Origin: an uncultured Rickettsiales bacterium
GTDB taxonomy: Bacteria > Pseudomonadota > Alphaproteobacteria > Rs-D84
DNA length: 12,592 nucleotides
Reading direction: 5' to 3'
Assembly: GCA_900549365.1 (NCBI GenBank)
Contig: UROD01000018.1
Span: 1-12,592 of the forward strand
In this document: positions 7,257 through 12,592 of the stretch, piece after piece
Layout: every line of letters starts with the position of its first letter
Numbering within the stretch: the first letter of the stretch is position 1
Notes under the pieces: model-generated
Seen by the model: the letters and a program-made list of their open reading frames with translations, nothing else
Told to the model about the DNA's origin: nothing
Databases searched by the model: none
Program-made: the position numbers and the translations under genes

Positions 7257-7292
7257 AAAATTTAACCGGCCTTGCGCCGGTTTAATTTTTGG
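7254..7292 (+). terminator. Intrinsic terminator of tRNA-Gln
   Basis: The left arm 7254-7270 pairs with 7276-7292 with one mismatch; the core is CCGGC/GCCGG and the right arm contains TTTAATTTTT. The left arm begins at the tRNA's own CCA, so the precursor 3' end can be buried in the hairpin and needs trimming. Confidence 0.85.
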
Positions 7293-7416
7293 TTGGGATT
7301 GCACAATAACATCTTATTTTTCCGGTACTTTTATGTTATAACAATGCAGTGGGGGTGAATTCTCATTCTGTTTTTGAGATATGATATTTTGACTTTGGGT
7401 AATTTTTTAAAAAGGT
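7293..7416. other. AT-rich intergenic stretch with a short palindrome
   Basis: A perfect 10-bp palindrome, TGTTATAACA, lies at 7334-7343. There is no good hairpin plus U-tract for the convergent toxin-like gene ending at 7417. I see no gene here. Confidence 0.4.
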
Positions 7417-7917
7417 TTATAAATTATTAAATTCGTGTTCTGGGTCGTTAATTGTTATATGTAGCACATTATCCAACCTGTAACCAAATAGAACATGTTT
7501 TTGTGATATGTGAATGTGGTATAATTGTTCGTCATCCGGTTTGTGAGGCGAGCTAGCTATTTCTCGTTGTCTTTCGCTTAAATTATTACCGTATTCTCCA
7601 CAATGAGGATCTTTATTAACCTGTGTCCAGGTAAGCGAATGATATTTTTTGTATATAGGTTGTTCTATTTCTTTTAAGAATTTTTTTGAATCTTTTTTAT
7701 AGCAATGAAAGCTAAAGCTTCCATTCCAACGCATTTCTTCACACAAAAAACACCACCTAAAGGGTTCGTTATCAATTTGCTTTATTGATTCTTCTACCTG
7801 CGGGTCTATTTTAGGTGACGCGTCAACAATGGCGGGTATTTCGGCAACCTTAGGTTTTAATTCCGCCTGCATTTGTGCGAGTGTTTGTTTTGCTGAACGC
7901 TTCTTCTTTTTTGACAT
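7417..7917 (-). CDS. Putative toxin partner of a Panacea antitoxin (unrecognised family)
   Basis: A 166-aa protein with a strongly basic Lys-rich N terminus (residues 2-10). It has a CFLC/HC cysteine cluster (56-72), a YHSLTWTQV-KDPHC block (92-106) and a C-terminal HISQKHVLFGYRLDNVLHI segment followed by NDPEHEF (136-163). The order strand-FGYR-strand-DPEH looks like a compact alpha/beta enzyme core. It starts 11 nt after the Panacea gene, with no convincing Shine-Dalgarno of its own, which suggests translational coupling to the upstream antitoxin. Panacea (PanA) antitoxins are known to pair with many unrelated toxins, so the role is inferred from position; I cannot assign an activity. A non-toxin accessory protein remains possible. 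AT-richer than the flanking chromosomal genes. Confidence 0.6.
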   Translation of the reverse strand: MSKKKKRSAKQTLAQMQAELKPKVAEIPAIVDASPKIDPQVEESIKQIDNEPFRWCFLCEEMRWNGSFSFHCYKKDSKKFLKEIEQPIYKKYHSLTWTQVNKDPHCGEYGNNLSERQREIASSPHKPDDEQLYHIHISQKHVLFGYRLDNVLHITINDPEHEFNNL

Positions 7918-7928
7918 AAAGACAATTT

Positions 7929-8378
7929 TTACAAATTTGAATAATAATTATACAGAGATTCGTTGGATATTGTTGCTTCACAATGTTCACCAGCTTGTGC
8001 TCCACAATTTTCACGAGCTTCTTGCCAAGGCCTTTCTTGGTGGGTCAAAGCACTAAGCCAATCCGCTGATTTTCCACCATAAAAATCTATAACTTTTCTA
8101 ATAAAGCTTATTTGTTGTTCGGTGAGATTATTTTCGAGCGCCTGATACGGAATATCTGCTGCCGAAATAACAAATTTACCTTTATGTAAATTGAATAGCT
8201 CACGACAAACAGGGCCATCACGCCAAGCTTGAAAATTCTGTGCAAACAATGGTTGACCATTGTTCCAGACTAATGTCCATGCCTGAGCATAATAGCATAA
8301 TTTTTGCAGTTTCATGGTAGAAATGCTACCACCAATTGTATCTAAGATGTACTTAGAAACATCGAAAATGTTTGCCAT
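7929..8378 (-). CDS. Panacea-domain (DUF4065, SocA-like) antitoxin
   Basis: A 149-aa protein covering the whole Panacea/DUF4065 domain (PF13274): KLQKLCYYAQAW (23-34), FQAWRDGPVCREL (49-61), then LTHQERPWQEAR (111-122) near the end of the domain. In toxin-antitoxin pairs this domain is a promiscuous neutralising module; in Caulobacter, SocA acts as a proteolytic adaptor for its toxin SocB. Here it is a stand-alone domain without an added DNA-binding domain. The ATG is preceded by AGGGG at suitable spacing, and a TTGTCA/TATTTT promoter lies upstream. It is immediately followed by the putative toxin, giving an antitoxin-first operon. The domain call is strong; the TA role is well supported by context. 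Confidence 0.88.
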   Translation of the reverse strand: MANIFDVSKYILDTIGGSISTMKLQKLCYYAQAWTLVWNNGQPLFAQNFQAWRDGPVCRELFNLHKGKFVISAADIPYQALENNLTEQQISFIRKVIDFYGGKSADWLSALTHQERPWQEARENCGAQAGEHCEATISNESLYNYYSNL

Positions 8379-8406
8379 ATCAAGCCCCTTTTGCTGTCAA
8401 TTTATG

Positions 8407-8435
8407 AAAATAGTACAAAAAACACCCCTTGACAA
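8407..8435 (-). promoter_or_regulatory. Likely promoter of the Panacea operon
   Basis: Minus-strand TTGTCA (8430-8435) and TATTTT (8407-8412) are spaced by 17 nt, with initiation near 8400 and a leader of about 20 nt carrying AAGGGG before the ATG. TGTCAA at the -35 and TTGACA just downstream form a spaced inverted pair, and AAGGGG occurs on both sides, so autoregulation is possible. Confidence 0.5.
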
Positions 8436-8574
8436 GTGGATTTTACCATAAATTCAAAGGGCCGTAAAGAATAAAATATATAATACACACACACGCTACA
8501 GGCTTATATTGTATCACAATCTTGGGAAAAAGTCAATATTTTCCTTTAAATATGGATAATTTAACGAAGTTATT
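8436..8574. other. AT-rich intergenic stretch, no gene seen
   Basis: Contains a short dinucleotide run, (AC)5, at 8485-8494 and a weak GGAAAA/TTTTCC hairpin around 8525-8546. It separates the envelope operon from the Panacea module. No strong terminator for the envelope operon is visible, so read-through into the Panacea genes cannot be excluded. Confidence 0.4.
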
Positions 8575-9003
8575 TTATATACTCTTTGACAACAAATGAA
8601 TATCAAGTTTTTCTTCACAAATACTCATAGCTGCATCAATGTTGAATTCAATCAAAGAAAGGGCACTTGCTGGCATCCCAACGGCAACAAAATCACCAAC
8701 TGCTTTCAGATCAACTCGTTCAATCATTTGTTCTGCAACACATTTACAATAATTTTGTTGCTTTTTAGACGATATGTTTATCTTGTTTAGACTTTCCGCA
8801 TTCTTTAGTGCCCGTAAACAAGCATTATACTGTCCATAATATAATTTTTTGAGTCGTTGCTGTTTCATCTCCTCTTTCTTTATTTCGCTGCAGATTTGCG
8901 GATTGCATAATTCTGGAATCCAAGCATCTTTACAACAATCACTAGCCCAAACACAGTTTGTGCGCGCCAACAACAACAGTAAAACAAAAGTAAGTTTTTT
9001 CAT
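8575..9003 (-). CDS. Cys-rich periplasmic protein, unknown function
   Basis: A 142-aa protein with a Sec signal peptide (KK followed by a Leu-rich core, cleavage after VWA, residue 20). The mature part has eight Cys: 23, 24, 33, 38, 62, 86, 88 and 129. An even number, with CC and CxC pairs, suggests disulfides formed in the periplasm. A charged helical stretch (about 40-56) follows the first Cys cluster. The later half (CLRALKNAE, then YCKCVAEQMI) resembles a small helical Cys-paired domain seen in secreted proteobacterial proteins, but I cannot name a family. Its ATG follows the previous stop codon by one base, with AAGGAA as ribosome site inside the preceding gene, so translation is coupled. 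Last gene of the four-gene operon. Confidence 0.75.
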   Translation of the reverse strand: MKKLTFVLLLLLARTNCVWASDCCKDAWIPELCNPQICSEIKKEEMKQQRLKKLYYGQYNACLRALKNAESLNKINISSKKQQNYCKCVAEQMIERVDLKAVGDFVAVGMPASALSLIEFNIDAAMSICEEKLDIHLLSKSI

Positions 9004-9004
9004 C

Positions 9005-9460
9005 TTATATTTCCTTGGCCGTCAGTGGATTATGATGCATTGGTATGTGTTTTTTGGAAACACACCGGACTTCCCCTACTTTTATGTCCCGTTCTACCCC
9101 ATCAATAATAATTTTATTATCTATAATGTACTCACAGGAATATGTTTCTTCGGTTCCGAGTTCATTATCGCAATAATAAATTACCTTGTTTGGTTCTGAA
9201 ATTATTCTTACTTCTGTACTAGCGCAAAATGCTAGACTCTCTGAAGGCTCTATTGTTCCGCAATTTATGATAATGCCCTTCGTTTCCCCTTCACATGGCA
9301 CAATATATATTGAACAAAAAGCATTGTGCATTTCTTGTAGGCAAAAGTATTTGCCGGTACTTTCAACCAATTCGCCAATGCATAAACTTTGATTTTCTGG
9401 TACCTCATCGGCACAGCCAAACAAATTTACTAGAAATAAGAAAAATATATATTTTCGCAT
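9005..9460 (-). CDS. Cys-rich putative lipoprotein, unknown function
   Basis: A 151-aa protein. The N terminus (RK plus a Phe/Leu-rich core ending in NLFGC) looks like a lipobox with Cys16 as the lipidated residue; the Phe at -2 is less usual. Ala at +2 argues against inner-membrane retention, so outer-membrane attachment is likely if it is lipidated. The rest is beta-rich with nine more Cys (27, 40, 49, 56, 67, 79, 97, 109, 133) at near-regular spacing, which suggests a disulfide-laced fold. AAAGGA stands 8 nt before the ATG. It lies between a two-TM protein (17-nt gap) and a periplasmic Cys-rich protein (1-nt gap). I do not recognise a family. Confidence 0.75.
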   Translation of the reverse strand: MRKYIFFLFLVNLFGCADEVPENQSLCIGELVESTGKYFCLQEMHNAFCSIYIVPCEGETKGIIINCGTIEPSESLAFCASTEVRIISEPNKVIYYCDNELGTEETYSCEYIIDNKIIIDGVERDIKVGEVRCVSKKHIPMHHNPLTAKEI

Positions 9461-9477
9461 AATTGTGTTCCTTTAAT

Positions 9478-9945
9478 TTAAATTTTCTTACTTTCAAGAA
9501 GTTGCAAATGTTTTTCTGCATATTGCTGCAATATTGAGCTAATTTTCAGTTCCTTGCTGTTATACCGAATTTCTTCTATAATTTCTTTGTAGATAGCAAT
9601 CTCTAACTTACGTTTGGACCGCCAATTATTTCTATTCACTATTTTAAAAGATTCCTGAGTTACCCGATTCTCTATTCTTTTATGCATCTTGCCAAGCAAC
9701 ACAGCATCCTCATCATCAAAATCTACACCTTGCAATGCATACGCAAAAAAACTTTGTACAATTACCCTTGGGGCGTCACTTTCTTTTTCTGCTTTGTGTA
9801 TGTTATGCACTAGTATCATATACCCAATTGCTATACCAGTGATAAAAACAAGCAAATCGGGGCTTGCTCCAGCACCACAAGCGAGAAAAATTATAAAGAA
9901 AGCGCTACCAATCCACACACCAATATTGTCTATCGTCTCTTTCAT
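9478..9945 (-). CDS. Two-TM membrane protein with charged cytoplasmic helix, unknown function
   Basis: A 155-aa protein. TM1 is about residues 10-24 and TM2 about 30-47, joined by a very short Ala/Gly/Pro turn. A charged helical tail of about 105 residues, rich in Lys/Glu, follows; by the positive-inside rule both termini would be cytoplasmic. An acidic patch, DFDDED, sits at 75-80. Its ATG overlaps the stop of the preceding 51-aa gene (ATGA), with AAGAAGGA upstream, so the two are translationally coupled. The layout recalls signalling or scaffold membrane proteins and some phage or defence effectors, but no family is recognisable. Confidence 0.72.
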   Translation of the reverse strand: MKETIDNIGVWIGSAFFIIFLACGAGASPDLLVFITGIAIGYMILVHNIHKAEKESDAPRVIVQSFFAYALQGVDFDDEDAVLLGKMHKRIENRVTQESFKIVNRNNWRSKRKLEIAIYKEIIEEIRYNSKELKISSILQQYAEKHLQLLESKKI

Positions 9946-10097
9946 TTGTCATCCTTCTTTTGTTTCCGGTTGCCTATAATTGCTGTCAATATCCCTGCAA
10001 AAATACCGCCAAAGTCTCGGCTTATTGCCATCGGTTCCACATCAACCAATAACAATAAAAAACAAATTACAGATAGAGTTATTCCACACCAAAACAT
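9942..10097 (-). CDS. Small two-TM membrane protein (51 aa), unknown function
   Basis: A 51-aa hydrophobic protein: TM1 about residues 2-20, an acidic/basic linker EPMAISRD, TM2 about 29-42, and a highly charged NRKQKKDDK tail. The ATG at 10097 is chosen because AAAGGGG (10105-10111) lies 7 nt upstream; a longer GTG-initiated frame (10124) would begin inside the terminator stem. It is the first gene of the operon, directly downstream of the leader RNA terminator, and overlaps the next gene by 4 nt. The overlapping plus-strand frame of similar length has no such features. Size and topology recall holin-like or regulatory micro-membrane proteins, but that is only an analogy. Confidence 0.7.
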   Translation of the reverse strand: MFWCGITLSVICFLLLLVDVEPMAISRDFGGIFAGILTAIIGNRKQKKDDK

Positions 10098-10113
10098 ATT
10101 TAATCCCCTTTGT

Positions 10114-10140
10114 AAAAAAATCACCTGAGAAAATCAGGTG
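10114..10140 (-). terminator. Intrinsic terminator/attenuator before the envelope operon
   Basis: On the minus strand CACCTGA (10134-10140) pairs with TCAGGTG (10122-10128) over a TTTTC loop and is followed by A and U7 (10114-10120). It ends only a few nucleotides before AAAGGGG of the 51-aa gene. No promoter fits between them, so the operon must be expressed by read-through from upstream. Confidence 0.85.
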
Positions 10141-10290
10141 GTTGGAGGTTCAGAACTATAATTTTAGGAAAATAGCGGGCTTATTCAACGTATTCACCAC
10201 CCTCCAACCATCGGTTGGAGGTGTTTTTTGTCCCCACGGACACCTAAAATTCAGAGGTTCTGACGCCCCAGTGCCGAAACACCCGACACC
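10114..10290 (-). ncRNA. Candidate structured leader RNA (attenuator) or sRNA
   Basis: A 177-nt minus-strand RNA predicted from promoter to terminator. In order: hairpin A, GTGTCG/CGGCAC (10284-10289, 10271-10276), which includes a U-G pair valid only on the minus strand; a long-range stem of TCAGAAC (10257-10263) with GTTCTGA (10150-10156) and AATTTTAGG (10243-10251) with CCTAAAATT (10160-10168); inside it, hairpin C, TGTCC/GGACA (10229-10242), and hairpin D, CCTCCAACC-GAT-GGTTGGAGG (10201-10221). After the long stem comes a second CCTCCAACC (10140-10148). This copy can replace the first as partner of GGTTGGAGG, and it shares a base with the terminator stem. Mutually exclusive pairings next to a terminator are typical of attenuation. 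It is not recognisably 6S, SRP, tmRNA, RNase P or a riboswitch class I know. Confidence 0.55.
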
Positions 10291-10296
10291 AATGCT

Positions 10297-10325
10297 ATTT
10301 TAGGCCAAAATCCGCCCGTTAGCAA
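10297..10325 (-). promoter_or_regulatory. Promoter of the leader RNA and envelope operon
   Basis: Minus-strand TTGCTA (10320-10325) and TAAAAT (10297-10302) are spaced by exactly 17 nt. The predicted start near 10290 is a G, and the RNA would begin directly with hairpin A. It lies just downstream of the tag terminator. Confidence 0.6.
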
Positions 10326-10340
10326 GATAAAAGTATAAAA

Positions 10341-10363
10341 ATTCAAACGCCCTATTCGGGGCG
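10341..10363 (-). terminator. Intrinsic terminator of the tag operon
   Basis: On the minus strand CGCCC (10359-10363) pairs with GGGCG (10348-10352) across a 6-nt loop, followed by TTTGAATTTTT. It overlaps the tag stop codon (10352-10354). The stem is short but GC-only. Confidence 0.6.
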
Positions 10364-10924
10364 GGGGTATTTTATGCACCAGCAATCTGCGCTGTGGCCG
10401 TTGATAACACCGATAGCCTGCAAGTATGCATAGATGATTGTTGTGCCAACAAATCGCATACCGCGCCGGCGCAGGTCGCGCGCAATCGCGTCCGAAATTT
10501 CTGAATGTGTGCGGCCCACCTCTCGGATTACCGCCCCGCCCGTCGTGCGCCAGATGTACGCGTCAAACGAGCCAAATTCGCGTACGATTTCCAAAAATAC
10601 ACGCGCATTTTTTATTGTCGCGCAAATCTTTAATCGATTGCGAACAATCCCCGCGTCCGCCATCAATCGGTTGACATCGCTGTCTGTATATTCGGCAATG
10701 CGGCGTGCATCAAACCCATCAAACGCGCAGCGAAAGTTTTCACGCTTTGCCAAAATGCATTCCCACGACAGGCCCGCCTGAAATGATTCCAGCACCAGCA
10801 TTTCAAACAGCCGTGCGTCATCATGCACGGCGCGCCCCCATTCGGTGTCGTGATATTTTATGTATTCTGGATTATTCGGATTCGCCCACGCGCATCGATT
10901 TTTGCCGTCCGCCCACGTTGCCAT
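10352..10924 (-). CDS. tag: 3-methyladenine DNA glycosylase I
   Basis: A 190-aa helix-hairpin-helix base-excision glycosylase that removes 3-methyladenine from alkylated DNA; cytoplasmic. Close to E. coli Tag (187 aa). RCAW at the N terminus, YHDTEWG (24-30), the LESFQAGLSW block (45-54) with Glu46 and Trp54 equivalent to E. coli Glu38 and Trp46, RENFR (61-65) and RRGMRFVGTTIIYAYLQA (153-170) all match. The zinc-site residues of Tag are present: Cys11, His25, His177 and Cys181. AAGGTG precedes the ATG. It starts 9 nt after the SDR gene, so it is last in an operon with surface-sugar genes, an unusual pairing. Confidence 0.95.
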   Translation of the reverse strand: MATWADGKNRCAWANPNNPEYIKYHDTEWGRAVHDDARLFEMLVLESFQAGLSWECILAKRENFRCAFDGFDARRIAEYTDSDVNRLMADAGIVRNRLKICATIKNARVFLEIVREFGSFDAYIWRTTGGAVIREVGRTHSEISDAIARDLRRRGMRFVGTTIIYAYLQAIGVINGHSADCWCIKYPRPE

Positions 10925-10933
10925 ATTTACACC

Positions 10934-11956
10934 TTATTCCGTTTTGGCGATGGCAACCGTACGCGCAACCCCAGATTGCAAATCATAGACGGGCGTCCAA
11001 CCCGCCTGAACCAATCGGTCGGCACTCAACACAGAATCCGCGCCCACCACCGCGGTCGCATTTGGCGCAATTTGCACCGCGACGCCACCACATTGCGCCA
11101 TGCATTCGGCAAATTCCCGCACAGACGCCGCCGCATTTGGATTTGCAATGTTATAAATCGCGCCACGCGCCCCACACAGCACCGTCCGCAAAATCGCCGT
11201 TCCCGCATCTGCAACATAACACCACGTGCGTCGCTGTGCGCCATCACTGTTCAGTATAATATCATGTCCGGACATTACCGCACGCAAAAATTGTGCATCG
11301 GCGCGATTATTTTCAGGCGCAATCCGTGGCCCATAAACATAGTTCGGTCGCACGATGCAAACATGCCGCCCATACTGCGCCGCATACGCCATGCATAGCG
11401 TTTCCGCCGTGCGTTTTGATTCGGGATAGCATGCGCGCACGGTTGCGAACTGAATTTCGCCGGTGTCCGTTTCCACAAACGGCGCGTCAGATTTGTTGTG
11501 ACCATAAACCTCGCCACTGGAAACGAACAAGAATCGCGTATCATTTGTACATGCCGCGGTCAGCAACGCCATTGTACCCAATATATTTGCGCGAATTACG
11601 TCCACCGGTTGCGCGGTGTACGCCGCGGGACACGCCGGACTGGCCGCGTGCACGACAAAATCAAACGTGCCGTCCGGCATATTTCCGCCCGACAAATCAC
11701 ATTCAATAAAATGCAGTTTTTCCGTCGCGCCACCGAATCGATGCGCCAACTTTTTTGCACTGCGCGACACGGCAAAAATATCAACACCCAACCCGTGCGC
11801 CACATTCATATAGTTCAAAAAATCAACCAACCAACCACCAATCAGTCCCGTCGCGCCCGTAATCAAAATCCGCCGCCCGCGCAACGCGCCCAATGCATCG
11901 CCCACGCCCGCGCGCGCACATTCGTATTCATCACGCAACAAATCAGAAATTGTCAT
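10934..11956 (-). CDS. NAD-dependent epimerase/dehydratase (extended SDR)
   Basis: A 340-aa extended short-chain dehydrogenase/reductase. The Rossmann motif GATGLIG is at 34-40, an acidic residue ends a later strand (ECD, 85-87), VVHAAS (101-106) is the HAA-type motif, the catalytic Ser is in FVSSGEVYG (144-152), the YPESK catalytic pair is Tyr177/Lys181, and the NYVYGPR substrate loop is at 205-211. Residues 243-250 (RTWCYVAD) match the RxxxYVxD block of nucleotide-sugar epimerases and decarboxylases. Likely substrate: a nucleotide-activated sugar for surface polysaccharide; UDP-, dTDP- and CDP-sugars cannot be told apart. It overlaps the upstream cytidylyltransferase by 4 nt (ATGA), which suggests a shared pathway, perhaps a CDP-linked sugar or polyol. 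About 30 extra residues precede the Rossmann core. Confidence 0.88.
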   Translation of the reverse strand: MTISDLLRDEYECARAGVGDALGALRGRRILITGATGLIGGWLVDFLNYMNVAHGLGVDIFAVSRSAKKLAHRFGGATEKLHFIECDLSGGNMPDGTFDFVVHAASPACPAAYTAQPVDVIRANILGTMALLTAACTNDTRFLFVSSGEVYGHNKSDAPFVETDTGEIQFATVRACYPESKRTAETLCMAYAAQYGRHVCIVRPNYVYGPRIAPENNRADAQFLRAVMSGHDIILNSDGAQRRTWCYVADAGTAILRTVLCGARGAIYNIANPNAAASVREFAECMAQCGGVAVQIAPNATAVVGADSVLSADRLVQAGWTPVYDLQSGVARTVAIAKTE

Positions 11957-12592
11957 TTTGCCACCTGTAATAAAGCACGAAAGATTTCAAAGTCCGCCGC
12001 CGTGGTCAGTTTCAGATTCTGTTCTGCGCCCTGCGAAAAGAACACACGCCGCCCCAGCGCAACCATCAATGTACAGCATGCAACCGTATTTGTAATTCCG
12101 CGCGCCAGCGCATCATTTTGTGCCGTCCAAATATCACCCAGATAAAATCCATGTGGCGTCTGTGTACGACGCAGCGCATCACGCGGGATTGATGTCATCG
12201 CCGATACGCCACCGTCGGTGGTTTGTAAAATCGCCTCTGTACACGGGATTGCGGCAATCGCATTGCCATTTGCGCGCACGCACCGAATACAATCAGTAAT
12301 AATTTCCGCCGACACCATCGGTCGCACACCATCATGCACCAGAACAATATCATCATCGGCATATACGCCATGTAATTCGTCCAAGCCACGCTTTATCGAT
12401 TCCTGACCCGACGCACCACCAACAACAATATGACGCAGTTTCGTAATACCATATTGCCGACCATATTCGGCAACCACGTCCACCCATTCGGGCAGCGTCA
12501 CAACACAAATCACATCAATTTCTGGGTGATGCTGAAACGCGCGCATTGTGTGCACAATCACGGGCAACCCGTCCACGGGGACAAACTGTTTC
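11953..12592 (-). CDS. IspD/TarI-like cytidylyltransferase (5' end outside the window)
   Basis: The C-terminal 210 or so residues of a GT-A-fold cytidylyltransferase that transfers CMP from CTP to a sugar/polyol phosphate. The frame stays open to the right edge and reads KQFVPVDGLPVIVHTM, matching the internal KQ-GxP block of IspD/TarI, so about 20-25 residues with the AAGxGxR CTP-binding loop lie beyond the edge. The GTG at 12576 is not the true start. Further motifs: GGASGQESIKRGL, VHDGVRP in place of the VHDAARP usual in IspD, TPHGFYLGDI, and EQNLKLTTAADFEI near the C terminus. IspD (MEP pathway) and ribitol-5-phosphate-type enzymes share this fold. VHDGVRP and the coupled SDR partner favour a CDP-sugar/polyol role, but this is not decisive. 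Confidence 0.85.
   Translation of the reverse strand, partial: KQFVPVDGLPVIVHTMRAFQHHPEIDVICVVTLPEWVDVVAEYGRQYGITKLRHIVVGGASGQESIKRGLDELHGVYADDDIVLVHDGVRPMVSAEIITDCIRCVRANGNAIAAIPCTEAILQTTDGGVSAMTSIPRDALRRTQTPHGFYLGDIWTAQNDALARGITNTVACCTLMVALGRRVFFSQGAEQNLKLTTAADFEIFRALLQVAK

Noticed and set aside
9946..10128. Plus-strand 60-codon frame opposite the small membrane protein
   Set aside because: The minus-strand frame has a Shine-Dalgarno, two TM segments and a 4-nt coupled overlap; the plus-strand frame has none of these.
10201..10228. Plus-strand terminator (CCTCCAACC hairpin followed by T6)
   Set aside because: It is a formally good terminator, but no plus-strand gene or promoter precedes it, and the same bases are better explained as hairpin D of the minus-strand RNA. 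Bidirectional use is not excluded.
10114..10290. Assignment of the leader RNA to 6S RNA, tmRNA, SRP RNA or a cobalamin riboswitch
   Set aside because: The ends do not pair as in 6S, there is no tag-peptide frame or tRNA-like ends, and no conserved SRP or riboswitch core words are present.
7183..10340. tRNA-Gln as an integration site with a duplicated 3' end
   Set aside because: I found no second copy of the tRNA 3' sequence at the far side of the AT-rich islet and no integrase gene.

Overview
This window comes from a Gram-negative bacterium, most likely a host-associated alphaproteobacterium; the lineage is an inference. The evidence for two membranes is an outer-membrane autotransporter with a C-terminal phenylalanine, a probable lipoprotein and several Sec signal peptides. 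Every protein gene I can support lies on the minus strand. The only plus-strand gene is a tRNA.

Read along the minus strand (high to low coordinates), the window opens with an operon cut by the right edge. It holds an IspD/TarI-like cytidylyltransferase, an extended SDR sugar epimerase/dehydratase (4-nt overlap) and the DNA glycosylase Tag (9-nt gap), closed by an intrinsic terminator. Next, 10114-10325 holds a promoter and a roughly 175-nt structured leader RNA. The leader ends in a strong terminator just ahead of the Shine-Dalgarno of a four-gene operon (8575-10097). That operon encodes a 51-aa two-TM protein, a 155-aa two-TM protein, a Cys-rich lipoprotein and a Cys-rich periplasmic protein, none of which I recognise. 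It is the best candidate here for an undescribed system.

Downstream, 7417-8378 is a Panacea (DUF4065/SocA-like) antitoxin gene followed by a putative partner toxin. The stretch from about 7400 to 10100 is visibly AT-richer than its flanks and lies between tRNA-Gln and tag, so it looks like an accessory islet.

The next group is tRNA-Gln(CTG) at 7183-7256 with a clear promoter and terminator, a DUF5662-like His-rich helical protein, an exported choloylglycine-hydrolase-family amidase with all catalytic residues, and a DUF1015 protein behind a palindrome-marked promoter. The interval 3598-4060 is non-coding. It holds a second structured minus-strand element ending in a terminator, then the promoter of a large polymorphic-membrane-protein autotransporter (127-3597). 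The left edge holds that gene's terminator and a REP-like inverted repeat.

Many of the products are extracytoplasmic: adhesin-like autotransporter, periplasmic amidase, envelope operon and surface-sugar nucleotide enzymes. This fits a lifestyle in contact with a host or a dense community.
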